Positions 6,286 through 13,613 of a stretch of 21,991 bases of DNA are shown piece after piece. The stretch is from CALGTL01 sp963579135 (lineage in GTDB: Bacteria > Chloroflexota > Dehalococcoidia > Lucifugimonadales > Australimonadaceae). How positions within the stretch are numbered: position 1 is the first letter of the stretch; each line of letters begins with the position of its first letter. The notes below the pieces were generated by a model. The model made no database searches. It was not told the DNA's origin and saw only the letters and a list, made by a program, of their open reading frames with translations. The stretch is from NCBI GenBank assembly GCA_963579135.1, contig CAUZFB010000039.1, forward strand, positions 1 through 21,991, given 5' to 3'. Position numbers and translations under genes: made by a program.

Positions 6286-8880
6286 CTAGAGGAACCTCAC
6301 CACGCCATGGGTGCCATCAACCTCTAAGAGTTGGCCATCTTGGATGACCTGAGTGGCGATGCCGGTATTTACGACTGCTGGAACGCCCATCTCACGCGCC
6401 ACCAGCGACGAGTGGCTTGCGCCGCCACCTGCCTCGGTGACGAGCCCCGCAGCCAGCAGCAGTAATGGCGTGAAGGCCGGACTAGCTGCAGCCGTGATGA
6501 GAATGTCGCCTTTAACGAATCCGATTGCGTCTTCTGGAGATCGAATTACTCGTGCCCGGCCTGTGGCCCGCCCCGGGCTTGCGGATTGGCCGACAATTCG
6601 ATGCCCATCGGCGTCATCGTAAAGCCCCGCATCGCGATCCATCGGCCTGTGGAACACTCCATCGTCGGGTATGTGGTCGGGCGGAGCCAATCGCCCATGA
6701 TATTCCCAGGTCTGTCGGCGTCCCATGGCAACGTCGTGGAAAGGCATCACCTGATCTCCGTGTTCCAGTGCGGCCACCAGGCCGGAAAGTTCCTCGCTCT
6801 CTAAGAAAAACACGCTGTCGGGGTGTTCTAATGCCCCGGCGGTGGTAAGACGACGGCCGAGTTCCAATACCGAGCGACGGATCAACGGCCATGGTCGCTG
6901 AAAGTAGAACGCTTCATCTTCACGAGCAATCGCTGAGCGCTGGAAAGAGTCAATCAGTTCCCCTAAGTTCGCTTGATCTTCTGGTCGGTCAGCCAATTGC
7001 GTCAGCACCCGACGCACTCCTCGTTGGCGCCGTCTGGCAGCGGCATGTGTTAGCTCGAACGGCGAGCGCGTATCTGACCGCAAGTAGCCTTGGATCATGG
7101 CGATGGTCACCTCAGGCGTTTCGCCAGCGGTGGGGAAATAGAAGTCCAAGCTGTAGAGCTCATGACCATATTCTTCGCACAAACTGTCGAGCTGCTGCTG
7201 CAGCCAAATCGGGAGTTGCCCAATCGACCCGATGATCGCTCCGGTCGTAGAGGTGGCGAATCGCTCGGCGAGGTCGGGGTGTCGCTTGACCTCCAGGGCA
7301 AGAGCGTGCAAACGCTCTTGACCCTCGATGATCCTCGTGCGGTACCCCGCGAACAGATCCTGGTACGAGGGGCGCCCTTTTTCCGGCACCAGATAGTCGT
7401 AGATTGGCTTGAACATCATCTCTTGGAACCCGTAGCCAGCAATCGACATCAGATGCCAGAACTCGCCAGCTTCTCTGGCGAGCGTACCGATGAACGCCAC
7501 AAGCTCTGAGGATGTCGCCGTGGCGTAATCGAATCGCAGGTGCGTGTCGAACCGCTCTAGGTAGGCGGGGAGGTACACCGACCGCCAGCGTTCCATCTCC
7601 TCATTGTTTTCCCTCGCCATCCGCAATCTTCGGCCGACGTCCGGCGGGCCAGATGTAGGCGAGCGTACGGCGTTGTCTTGGCGCGTGTAGAAGTAGCCAT
7701 TCACGATGCACGACCAGGGTTGGGGCATGGCGAAATGCGCTTTCATTTCCCATCCCAACTCGCCCGTGCCCGTTTCCTCTCGAGAGGCCACGAGTATCGG
7801 CAGCATCAAGGTGCTGAAAAGGGGTGTGACCGGTCCGGAAAGCCACTCTCCTAGGCGCCAGTTACGACGCCAATGAGCCCCCGGCAAGGGGCTCTCCCAC
7901 GTTACGCCTTCGTCATGCGTTGCCGGTCGTGACATCGGCCGTGCCTGAAGTAGATAGAGTCGGCCCGCGCTTAGCGCCCATTCCACGTCCTGGGGGATAC
8001 CCCGCATCTGCTTTTCGGTTTCCAACGCCATGGTTGCGATTGCGAGGGCCTGCTTCGCCGATATTGCCGGATCCCTTTGCTGGGCCAACAAAATATCAAC
8101 CTGCTTCGTCCCTCCATCGTCGCTCGCCATAACCTTCGTTGCTTTGACCCCAAGGGTGTAGGTGGAGACTTCTAGCGAATCACGCTGGATCACGACTTCG
8201 TCCGGCGAAACCGCCCCCGAGACGGTTCCCTCTCCCAAGCCCAGCGCGGCATATACCATCGCCTGAGAACGATCGCCAGTGACCGGGTTGATCGTGAACG
8301 CAACCCCCGATGCATCTGCCGGAACCAGCACTTGAACGATGATCGCCATTTTCATCTCTCGCGCCGACATGCCCATGGCACGCAGGTACTGGATGGCACG
8401 GTCACTCCACAGCGACGCCCAGCATGCCTTGATAGCTTCCCAGAGTTGATCCTTATCCAGGACGTTGAGCACCGTGTCGTGCTGGCCAGCGAAGGACGCA
8501 TTAAGACGGTCCTCTAATGTCGAGGACGACCGCACTGAGACTGGTTTCCCTCCCATCGCTCGATAGGCTATGCCGATGTCATCGGCCATCTCCTGCGGTA
8601 CTGCGGCGGATGCCACAAACTCGCGCAAAGCGTCTGGACGGAGCCCGAGATCATCAGCGGACAGCGTATCGATCTCCCGCAGGATGTCGCCGACGCGAGT
8701 TACCAACCCTGATGCGGAGAGCAGTTGCTCCAACGCGGCGGTGGTGATCACGAATCCTTCAGGGACGGGGAATCCGAGGCTGTGGAACAGGGACAGATTG
8801 GCCGCCTTCGGGCCTACTTTCCATGCGTCATCCCCGTGGGCGTTTCCAAACGGGAGCACAAATGATGTGGTTGCTGTCAC
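6286..8880 (-). CDS. PEP-synthase-like / rifampicin-phosphotransferase-like dikinase
   Basis: An 864-residue enzyme with the architecture of rifampin phosphotransferase (RPH). It has an N-terminal PPDK/PEP-synthase ATP-binding domain (about 1-320, with VGPKAANL, KPVSVRSSSTLED, FAGQHDTVLNV and LYLLQARPM), a large middle domain (about 330-760), and a C-terminal swivelling phosphohistidine domain. The phospho-carrier His is His823 in GGGASHSSLVAREMGVPAVV. The PEP/pyruvate TIM barrel of true PEP synthase is absent, and the length is close to RPH (about 865). RPH uses ATP to phosphorylate a hydroxyl of rifampicin, giving AMP and phosphate. The natural substrate here is unknown; the middle domain is the part that would decide it. 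It starts at GTG 8880, overlapping the stop of the upstream phosphatase gene by 4 bases (GTGA), so translation is probably coupled. Cytoplasmic. Confidence 0.85.
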   Translation of the reverse strand: MTATTSFVLPFGNAHGDDAWKVGPKAANLSLFHSLGFPVPEGFVITTAALEQLLSASGLVTRVGDILREIDTLSADDLGLRPDALREFVASAAVPQEMADDIGIAYRAMGGKPVSVRSSSTLEDRLNASFAGQHDTVLNVLDKDQLWEAIKACWASLWSDRAIQYLRAMGMSAREMKMAIIVQVLVPADASGVAFTINPVTGDRSQAMVYAALGLGEGTVSGAVSPDEVVIQRDSLEVSTYTLGVKATKVMASDDGGTKQVDILLAQQRDPAISAKQALAIATMALETEKQMRGIPQDVEWALSAGRLYLLQARPMSRPATHDEGVTWESPLPGAHWRRNWRLGEWLSGPVTPLFSTLMLPILVASREETGTGELGWEMKAHFAMPQPWSCIVNGYFYTRQDNAVRSPTSGPPDVGRRLRMARENNEEMERWRSVYLPAYLERFDTHLRFDYATATSSELVAFIGTLAREAGEFWHLMSIAGYGFQEMMFKPIYDYLVPEKGRPSYQDLFAGYRTRIIEGQERLHALALEVKRHPDLAERFATSTTGAIIGSIGQLPIWLQQQLDSLCEEYGHELYSLDFYFPTAGETPEVTIAMIQGYLRSDTRSPFELTHAAARRRQRGVRRVLTQLADRPEDQANLGELIDSFQRSAIAREDEAFYFQRPWPLIRRSVLELGRRLTTAGALEHPDSVFFLESEELSGLVAALEHGDQVMPFHDVAMGRRQTWEYHGRLAPPDHIPDDGVFHRPMDRDAGLYDDADGHRIVGQSASPGRATGRARVIRSPEDAIGFVKGDILITAAASPAFTPLLLLAAGLVTEAGGGASHSSLVAREMGVPAVVNTGIATQVIQDGQLLEVDGTHGVVRFL

Positions 8881-9305
8881 CCAATCTCCTTCGCTAGGAT
8901 GCGAATCCGTACACCAATCTCATCAAAGATGCGCCAGGCGCCATCATGGGTGGTATCTATGGGATCAGGAAGGTCCCAGAGGATTATCTTTTCGCTCTCG
9001 ACTAGGTACTCGGGCCAATCTTCCTTTGGCAGGATGACGATGACCTTGTCCGCTTGATCCACCAATTCGGGGGTCAGTTGCGTCCGCTCACGCTCGCCGA
9101 TATTCACACCGCGCTCTTGCATATAGGGGATTGAGTACCGAGCGCGTCCATCCTTTAGTTGCTTGCCTGCGCTGGGATCCTCAGCCAATATCCTGTCCGC
9201 CTCCGACCCCGCGCTGGTCGCATTATGGTGAGACAACTCTTCAAACAAGGCTTGCGCCACCTGGCTGCGGCCTACATTAGCCTTGCATACGAACAACACG
9301 TTCAT
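8877..9305 (-). CDS. Low-molecular-weight phosphotyrosine phosphatase / ArsC-like protein
   Basis: A 142-residue protein of the LMW-PTP/arsenate reductase fold. The P-loop is CKANVGRS with catalytic Cys7 and Arg13 (CX5RS). The likely general acid is Asp114 in WDLPDP. Arsenate reductases of this fold need extra C-terminal cysteines; none are visible after Cys7, so a phosphatase role fits better than arsenate reduction. The frame opens with TTG at 9308, but ATG 9305 has GGAG six bases upstream, so I use 9305. It is first in a two-gene operon and overlaps the dikinase by 4 bases. A phosphatase next to a phosphotransferase suggests they act on the same phosphorylated compound or protein, but this is inference. 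Confidence 0.88.
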   Translation of the reverse strand: MNVLFVCKANVGRSQVAQALFEELSHHNATSAGSEADRILAEDPSAGKQLKDGRARYSIPYMQERGVNIGERERTQLTPELVDQADKVIVILPKEDWPEYLVESEKIILWDLPDPIDTTHDGAWRIFDEIGVRIRILAKEIG

Positions 9306-9350
9306 CAACTACTCCATCGCCGAACTGCCAATATCGCTGGCTAGTCTATC

Positions 9351-9420
9351 GGGCTCTCTGCCCGCTGGGGTCAGCGGGCGTATGCTGTGGCTCACTGACG
9401 GTCGTATGTAATCATGAGGG
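9351..9420 (+). repeat. Dispersed intergenic repeat copy C
   Basis: This copy conserves the 3' part of the element: GGGGTCAGCGGGCGTATGCT (-10-like TATGCT at 9381-9386), then CTCACTGACGGTCGTATGTA and ATCATG. That tail matches copy D closely and copy A partly. The 5' CTCGCGATTT part and the GTGACG box are not clear here. It lies between the divergent phosphatase and isomerase-like genes, in the orientation of the latter, about 165 bases before its start. Confidence 0.5.
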
Positions 9421-9553
9421 AGTGGAGCAAATGCGATTGGTGGGCACCTACTCTTTTCGACCACGCCCACGGTCACCAGATCGTCTTTCGTGATGGCAAA
9501 CTGCAAATCGACCCAGTCGATCTCTAGGTTGCTGGTCGTGATGGAGGTACGTG

Positions 9554-10321
9554 ATGCCCGTTCAGCATTCGCCGGGTGCAGCCTACGGTTGGCGTGCGCG
9601 AATCGGCCTGCTCCAACCTGGTCTTGTCTCGGATACGAATCCGTTTGAGTTTTACATGATGTCGCCTCCTGGCGTTCAAATGGTGCTGACGTCCCTCGGC
9701 CTCAGTAGCATGTCCAACGAGAACTATGAACGGGTCATTGCGAGCCTGGAAATCCCGGTTCAGCGGCTTCTCCCTCGCGGGCCGGATGCAATCATCCAGA
9801 CCGGCATTCCGCCGTTGGTCTACCACGGTTGGGGAATCGAAGAAGAGCTCCGGGCGCGGGTGGCGAAACTAACACCGACGCCATACATCACGGACGCGGC
9901 CGCAAGCATCGCCGCCATGCGGGTGCTTGGCATCAGTCGTGTAGTCGTTGTGAGTGCGTTTGATGACGAATTGGCGCGCCTCATCGAAGACTATTTGCAT
10001 CACGCAGGAATCGAAATGGTTGACCACCGTTCTGTCTACTCCGACGGTGATTACCCTGAGACCGGAGCGTTCCCGCTGGAGTTCGTTTCCACAACAGCGC
10101 GCACGGTATACGGGTCTCACTCCGACTCGGCGGACGGCATTTGGATCACGCAAGCCTCTTTACCGAGCGTTGGCGTGATCGCCGGGCTCGAGAATGATTT
10201 AGGTGTGCCAGTCGTAACGAGTGCTCAAGCGCTGATGTGGGCCGGGCTCCGGCTGGCTGGCGTGAGTGATGCCGTCCAAGGTTGCGGCAAGCTCTTTGAC
10301 ATAACCGCCATTGACTACTGA
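9554..10321 (+). CDS. Arylmalonate decarboxylase / maleate isomerase-fold protein
   Basis: A 255-residue protein of the Asp/Glu racemase superfamily, closest in style to maleate cis-trans isomerase and arylmalonate decarboxylase. The order fits: RIGLLQPGLVSDTNP at the N-terminus, a first active-site loop at DAIIQTGIPP (78-87), a second-domain entry TDAAASIAAMRVLG, a second loop at IWITQASLPS (196-205), and VPVVTSAQALMWAGLRLAG at the end. The family normally has a catalytic Cys in one or both loops. Here both loops lack Cys, and the only Cys (244) is near the C-terminus. It may work by another mechanism or have another role. ATG 9554 is preceded by GGAGGT at a 5-base spacing; the GTG at 9551 is too close. 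It is a single gene, possibly driven from repeat copy C. Confidence 0.8.
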   Translation: MPVQHSPGAAYGWRARIGLLQPGLVSDTNPFEFYMMSPPGVQMVLTSLGLSSMSNENYERVIASLEIPVQRLLPRGPDAIIQTGIPPLVYHGWGIEEELRARVAKLTPTPYITDAAASIAAMRVLGISRVVVVSAFDDELARLIEDYLHHAGIEMVDHRSVYSDGDYPETGAFPLEFVSTTARTVYGSHSDSADGIWITQASLPSVGVIAGLENDLGVPVVTSAQALMWAGLRLAGVSDAVQGCGKLFDITAIDY

Positions 10322-10520
10322 CGTCACCGAACGTGGGCCTGGTTGGGGCTTGGCGGAGATCGCTAGCCTCTGATGACAAGGGGTCATCGCTTGGACCTCA
10401 GATGAGAGCAGTGTCGTATACGTCTAGTTCGGACGCCTATGTACAGCCCAAAGTCCTTTAAGTGATTTGTCGCTGCTCGACACATTCCCTCCTGACTCTG
10501 GTTGACCAAAGGTCGTAAGA

Positions 10521-11042
10521 ATGCCACAGCAGATTACTCGAACCCTCCCCGAGATCTGGTACGCGGACACAATTTGGGGCAAGCCAATTGCCAACGACAA
10601 CACCTTATTCGAAATCATGAGCCTGCAAGTGTTCCAAGCAGGCTTGGGCTGGAAACTGATACTGAATAAGAGAGATGGATTCCGCAAAGCCTTCTGCGAT
10701 TGGAGTATTTCCGCCGTGGCATGCTTCTCACCTGTTGATGTGGCAAGGCTCCTGATCAACCCCGCAATCATCCGTAACCGAATAAAAGTCCAAGCTACTA
10801 TCTATAACGCCCAGAGATTGCTCGAAATTCAACAGATCCACGGTAGCTTCACTCACTGGTTCTACGACGTGCTAGAGGGGAACAGTTACCAGGTACTACA
10901 GAAAGAATTAAGCTTGAACTTTAAATTCATTGGACCTGAACTTTGCAGAATGTGGCTTATGGCCGCTGGTCGTATCACCATGTCTGAAGGCGATAGCTGT
11001 AGACCAAGCCGCACTCCTGCCTATGCGAACCACGTGCTCTAG
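10521..11042 (+). CDS. Divergent DNA-3-methyladenine glycosylase I (Tag-like) protein
   Basis: A 173-residue protein aligning by eye along most of Tag, which excises 3-methyladenine from alkylated DNA. Matches are WYADTIWGKPI (Tag: YHD.EWG.P), LFEIMSLQVFQAGLGW (LFEM..LEG.QAGLSW), INPAIIRNRIKVQATIYNAQ, and LNFKFIGPELCRMWLMAAG. Important residues differ. The base-recognition Glu38 of E. coli Tag is Gln36 here, zinc ligand His17 is Ala15, and the N-terminal zinc Cys4 is missing. Tyr14 and Trp44, which stack on the base, are kept. It may bind rather than cut, or use a different chemistry. A weak AAAGG lies eight bases before ATG 10521. It is a single gene between the isomerase-like gene and a lipoprotein. 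Confidence 0.75.
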   Translation: MPQQITRTLPEIWYADTIWGKPIANDNTLFEIMSLQVFQAGLGWKLILNKRDGFRKAFCDWSISAVACFSPVDVARLLINPAIIRNRIKVQATIYNAQRLLEIQQIHGSFTHWFYDVLEGNSYQVLQKELSLNFKFIGPELCRMWLMAAGRITMSEGDSCRPSRTPAYANHVL

Positions 11043-11140
11043 AGCGCATCGTTACCTGTTGCGTGGGTATCGATATAAGAACCAGAAAACGAAGTGGGGG
11101 TTCATTAGTTCGCTAATGATGGGAATCTCCTCGTTTTTTT

Positions 11141-11194
11141 CTCGCGATTTAACTCTACTGGGACATTTAGAGTCTGTGGTCATATGCTTCCGGC
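11141..11194 (+). repeat. Dispersed repeat copy E with promoter core ending at the next start codon
   Basis: This divergent, shortened copy starts CTCGCGATTTAACTCTACTG, very like copy A. It keeps AGTCTGTGG and TATGCT (11183-11188). GGGACA (11160-11165, 4/6 to TTGACA) lies exactly 17 bases before TATGCT. Only six bases separate TATGCT from the ATG of the lipoprotein gene at 11195, so the predicted transcript has no leader. The tail found in copies A, C and D is absent. Confidence 0.5.
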
Positions 11195-12286
11195 ATGAGA
11201 AGGAAGCTCGCGTTATTAGCTTTCATCGCCCTGTTTGCCGCTTGCACGGCAGAACCTACCCCAACATCTGTACCCACCCCTGACATCCAAGCAACTGTGG
11301 ATGCTGCGGTAGCGGCAGCATCCACAGTTGCCCCCTCAGCCGTCCCCACCTGGACTCCTGACGCGACCTGGACGCCCTCGCCAACGGCAATCACCACTAG
11401 TTGGTCCTCTCCAGTAACACCGTTAACCGATATTGAACTGCCAACCGAGAACGAGAAAACCGCGTTGATCAACAAAACCATGACCGTATTTGGGGTCAAG
11501 GTTCTTGCTTTGGAAGGGATTGAATCCAGAGATCTGAAACTGGTTGCGAATGTTCTTGCTCAGTGGATAGATAACGATGAGGACGGGGGTCCAGATAATC
11601 CGGCCGTCCTCGCTGAAATTATCAGACAGAAAAGTCGAATGATCCTTGGCGTCACTTTTGATCAAATCGGCCCGTGGCATAACACTTCACAGAGGATGTT
11701 GAAAAATCAACACGCCCCGACCTACGGCTTGGATGTAACAAGTATCAATCACAACTGGTACGGCCTTCCCATTAGCGAGTATTCGCAGGATCACTACCGT
11801 ACCGACGGGCTTTTGCCACCGGATGCAACAACAGAAGAAACCTTCCATCTCATAACGGACATTGGATATGCAAATGTATATCCATCTGTCTTCTGGCATG
11901 GTGAACGAGGCGACAACCCTTCAGAGGCTGTTCGCTCTCATATCGCAAAGCATGGAGAAGGACAGAAGGATGCTTCATTGCTAACGGTGGCGATGGATAA
12001 TGCTCGCGGGGGGTATTTCGAACACATGGCAAACCAATATCCCCATGACGCGTGGTATACCCGATCGGACGACTGTGGGTATAAATGTTTTGTTGGTGAA
12101 TACATCCATTGGGGAATGATTAGTCTTCTTGGCTATAACGAGAAACGTGAAGAAGGCATTCAGGATCAGTGGCAAATAACAAGCGTCGACTCTCTGGGGA
12201 AGCAGTACCCAGCGTTATATGGATTGCTCACGAATACTGAATATAACTTTCCTAGCTATGCCGCGGACGGATCTTACGGAGACTAA
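11195..12286 (+). CDS. Lipoprotein of unknown function with Pro/Thr linker and possible metal site
   Basis: A 363-residue predicted lipoprotein: MRRKLALLAFIALFAAC with Cys17 as the lipidation site. A Pro/Thr/Ala linker (18-75) contains TPDIQATVDAAVAA, a style common in Chloroflexota lipoproteins. I do not recognise the globular part (80-363). It has a DNDEDGGPDN loop (about 127-136) of the calcium-binding DxDxDG type, then ATTEETFHLITDIGYA (211-226), where Glu214/Glu215 and His218 resemble a metal-binding helix, several His/Trp (HNW, WHGER), and a Cys pair in DDCGYKCF. A secreted metal-binding or hydrolytic protein is possible but unproven. There is no Shine-Dalgarno; the ATG sits six bases after TATGCT and is probably leaderless. 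A perfect 17-bp inverted repeat lies within the linker coding sequence. Confidence 0.85.
   Translation: MRRKLALLAFIALFAACTAEPTPTSVPTPDIQATVDAAVAAASTVAPSAVPTWTPDATWTPSPTAITTSWSSPVTPLTDIELPTENEKTALINKTMTVFGVKVLALEGIESRDLKLVANVLAQWIDNDEDGGPDNPAVLAEIIRQKSRMILGVTFDQIGPWHNTSQRMLKNQHAPTYGLDVTSINHNWYGLPISEYSQDHYRTDGLLPPDATTEETFHLITDIGYANVYPSVFWHGERGDNPSEAVRSHIAKHGEGQKDASLLTVAMDNARGGYFEHMANQYPHDAWYTRSDDCGYKCFVGEYIHWGMISLLGYNEKREEGIQDQWQITSVDSLGKQYPALYGLLTNTEYNFPSYAADGSYGD
11291..11331. repeat. Perfect 17-bp inverted repeat inside the lipoprotein gene
   Basis: GCAACTGTGGATGCTGC (11291-11307) is followed by a 7-base loop and its exact reverse complement GCAGCATCCACAGTTGC (11315-11331). In protein it encodes the ATVDAAVAAASTVA linker. 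It starts about 97 bases into the gene. In mRNA this would be a very stable hairpin close to the 5' end of a leaderless message. It has no T-tract. It might act in attenuation or mRNA stability, or be a relic of a small inverted duplication. Confidence 0.8.
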
Positions 12287-12304
12287 GCGGCTGCATCGTT
12301 ACCG

Positions 12305-12420
12305 CGGTCCACTATCCGGGCACCTGCTAGCAAGGGCTCGCGATTTCCCATAGCTGTGACGTTTTGGGTCTGTGGGCGTATGCTCCCGGTCACTGACGGT
12401 CGCATGTAGTCATGTGGTAG
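12305..12420 (+). repeat. Dispersed intergenic repeat copy D (most complete)
   Basis: The longest copy. Its first 76 bases match copy B at about 91%; its tail (CACTGACGGTCGCATGTAGT) matches copy C. GTGACG (12356-12361, 4/6 to TTGACA) is 17 bases before TATGCT (12379-12384, 4/6 to TATAAT). It is upstream of, and co-directional with, the class II aldolase gene, whose start is about 160 bases away. It joins the 5' half seen in B to the 3' half seen in C, and so defines the full element of roughly 115 bases. Confidence 0.65.
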
Positions 12421-12545
12421 CGATGAGCAGCTATTGTGACCAGGTGAAGGTGTCTGTATGACCCCTCTCGAAAAGACGACCGCCGCGAACAAAAAGAACT
12501 GAAAAGCAGGCGGGGAATGCACTGGTGCTCAAGGAGGGCTGACCC

Positions 12546-13283
12546 ATGGACGACAGCGAAGTTTTGAAAAGCGATCTGCGCACGTCATCGATCATTCTCG
12601 AATGGGAATTCGGCGACATCATCGGTCACGTCGGCGTGCGCCTGCCTGACAACAAGGGCATAGCAGTCAAGCTGCTACGGGTCGCCCAGGAGAACAAGGA
12701 CGAGGACTGGATGATGGAGTTCGACTTTGAGGGCAACAAGCTCTCGGGTACCGGTACCGTGCCCGGTGAAGCCTCCATCTACACCCAGTTATTCAAAGCG
12801 AAGCCTGAAGTGAACTCGATCGTGCATGCCCATGCGCCCATGTGTATCGTCATGGGCCTCGCGAAGCTGCCCATCTCAGCAACAACGTTGATGTCGGCAC
12901 GGTTCGGGGAGGGATTGCCAGTCTACCCGTTGCCAATCTACGTCTCCGATGTAGAGGACGGCGACGCACTAGTGAAGGCCATCGGCAACGCCCCTGGCAT
13001 GACCATCAATGGCCATGGCATCGTGACCGTTGGCAGCAGTATTGATGAGGCGACGGTCAACGCAATCTACATGGAGCGCACGGCAAAAATGGAGCATGCG
13101 GCGCGACTGATGGGATATGAGGGCGTGACCATCGAGCACAAGGAGATGCTGGCCGCAAATAAGGCGAAGATGGCGGGCCGCCAAAAGAACATCAGCCGCC
13201 CAACGACAGATCACTCCGACGAGTGGCGTTACTACCAACGCAAGATTGAACGCGGCGAGCCTTGGAATCGCGGCTGGACGTAG
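12546..13283 (+). CDS. Class II aldolase/adducin family protein
   Basis: A 245-residue zinc-dependent class II aldolase-like protein (AraD/FucA fold). Zinc ligands are His94 and His96 in SIVHAHAP and His157 in INGHGIV. Glu75 in PGEASIY is at the catalytic/ligand position, and GHVGVRLP at 27-34 is the family's N-terminal motif. Members cleave sugar phosphates retro-aldol style, epimerise L-ribulose-5-phosphate, or decarboxylate/dehydrate related acids; the substrate is not readable. The C-terminus has a basic, aromatic tail (EWRYYQRKIERGEPWNRGW). Start ATG 12546 follows a strong AAGGAGG (12531-12537) at an 8-base spacing. It is a single gene downstream of repeat copy D. A broken SDR lies just behind it on the other strand; aldolase/SDR pairs are common in sugar-acid degradation. 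Confidence 0.9.
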   Translation: MDDSEVLKSDLRTSSIILEWEFGDIIGHVGVRLPDNKGIAVKLLRVAQENKDEDWMMEFDFEGNKLSGTGTVPGEASIYTQLFKAKPEVNSIVHAHAPMCIVMGLAKLPISATTLMSARFGEGLPVYPLPIYVSDVEDGDALVKAIGNAPGMTINGHGIVTVGSSIDEATVNAIYMERTAKMEHAARLMGYEGVTIEHKEMLAANKAKMAGRQKNISRPTTDHSDEWRYYQRKIERGEPWNRGWT

Positions 13284-13301
13284 CCACCCTAACCGTGGCT
13301 A
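13281..13301 (+). terminator. Hairpin overlapping the aldolase stop codon
   Basis: TAGCCAC (13281-13287, beginning with the stop codon) pairs with GTGGCTA (13295-13301) across a 7-base loop. GGAC/GTCC just outside extends the stem with one bulge. No T-run follows. It may end or protect the aldolase transcript. Confidence 0.35.
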
Positions 13302-13329
13302 GTCCGCTGACCTCGAATAGGGCTCTTCT

Positions 13330-13560
13330 GGGTCGTTGCAGTTGAACTAAGGGTTCAGCCACGGGCTGGCCTTGCTCACGAGTGTAGGCGTCGTATGCTC
13401 CCTGGCCGGTGCCAGGATTCACCCCTGCTCCCGATGCAGTGTTTACGATGGCGCCCTTCCCCCGGGCCTTCATGATCGGCTGAACGGCATTCGAGGACAT
13501 GGACGCCGGGAGCATTGTTAGTGGGTAGCACTCGGTGAAATCATGGGGTTCGCGTTCCAC
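13330..13560 (-). pseudogene. Remnant of a short-chain dehydrogenase/reductase (SDR)
   Basis: On the minus strand a frame reads SSNAVQPIMKARGKGAIVNT, then ASGAGVNPGTGQGAYDAY. This is clearly the middle of an SDR ('LPIMKARGKGAIVNTSSGAG...GAYAASKAG'). The N-terminal Rossmann motif (TGxxxGIG) and the NNAG segment are missing. The YxxxK active site is broken: after the Tyr the sequence reads DAYT, so the Lys is lost, and SDR similarity stops a few residues later. The frame is open but has no plausible start for an SDR. The 409-bp gap 13284-13692 otherwise holds only the promoter of the next gene. Boundaries are approximate. Confidence 0.6.
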
Positions 13561-13613
13561 GGGCGGGCCGGAGCGAAAGGTCTCTCCCCCGCTCCCCCCG
13601 ACGACATTTTTGC

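Noticed and set aside
6286..8880. Annotating the dikinase as phosphoenolpyruvate synthase (ppsA)
   Set aside because: The C-terminal PEP/pyruvate-binding TIM barrel is missing; the protein ends just after the phosphohistidine domain, as in rifampin phosphotransferase.
8877..9305. Annotating the phosphatase as arsenate reductase (arsC)
   Set aside because: The fold and CX5R loop fit, but the additional redox cysteines of arsenate reductases are absent and no ars genes are nearby.
9309..12522. Small minus-strand frames at 9309-9506 and 12283-12522 that share PHDY-RPSV-SIRP-like residues
   Set aside because: They overlie dispersed repeat copies C and D. The protein similarity follows from the shared DNA repeat, and there is no ribosome site or family match.
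13394..13399. TATGCT as another -10 box of the dispersed repeat family
   Set aside because: Here it lies in the SDR remnant and is explained by antisense Gly-Ala-Tyr codons; the other repeat blocks are missing.
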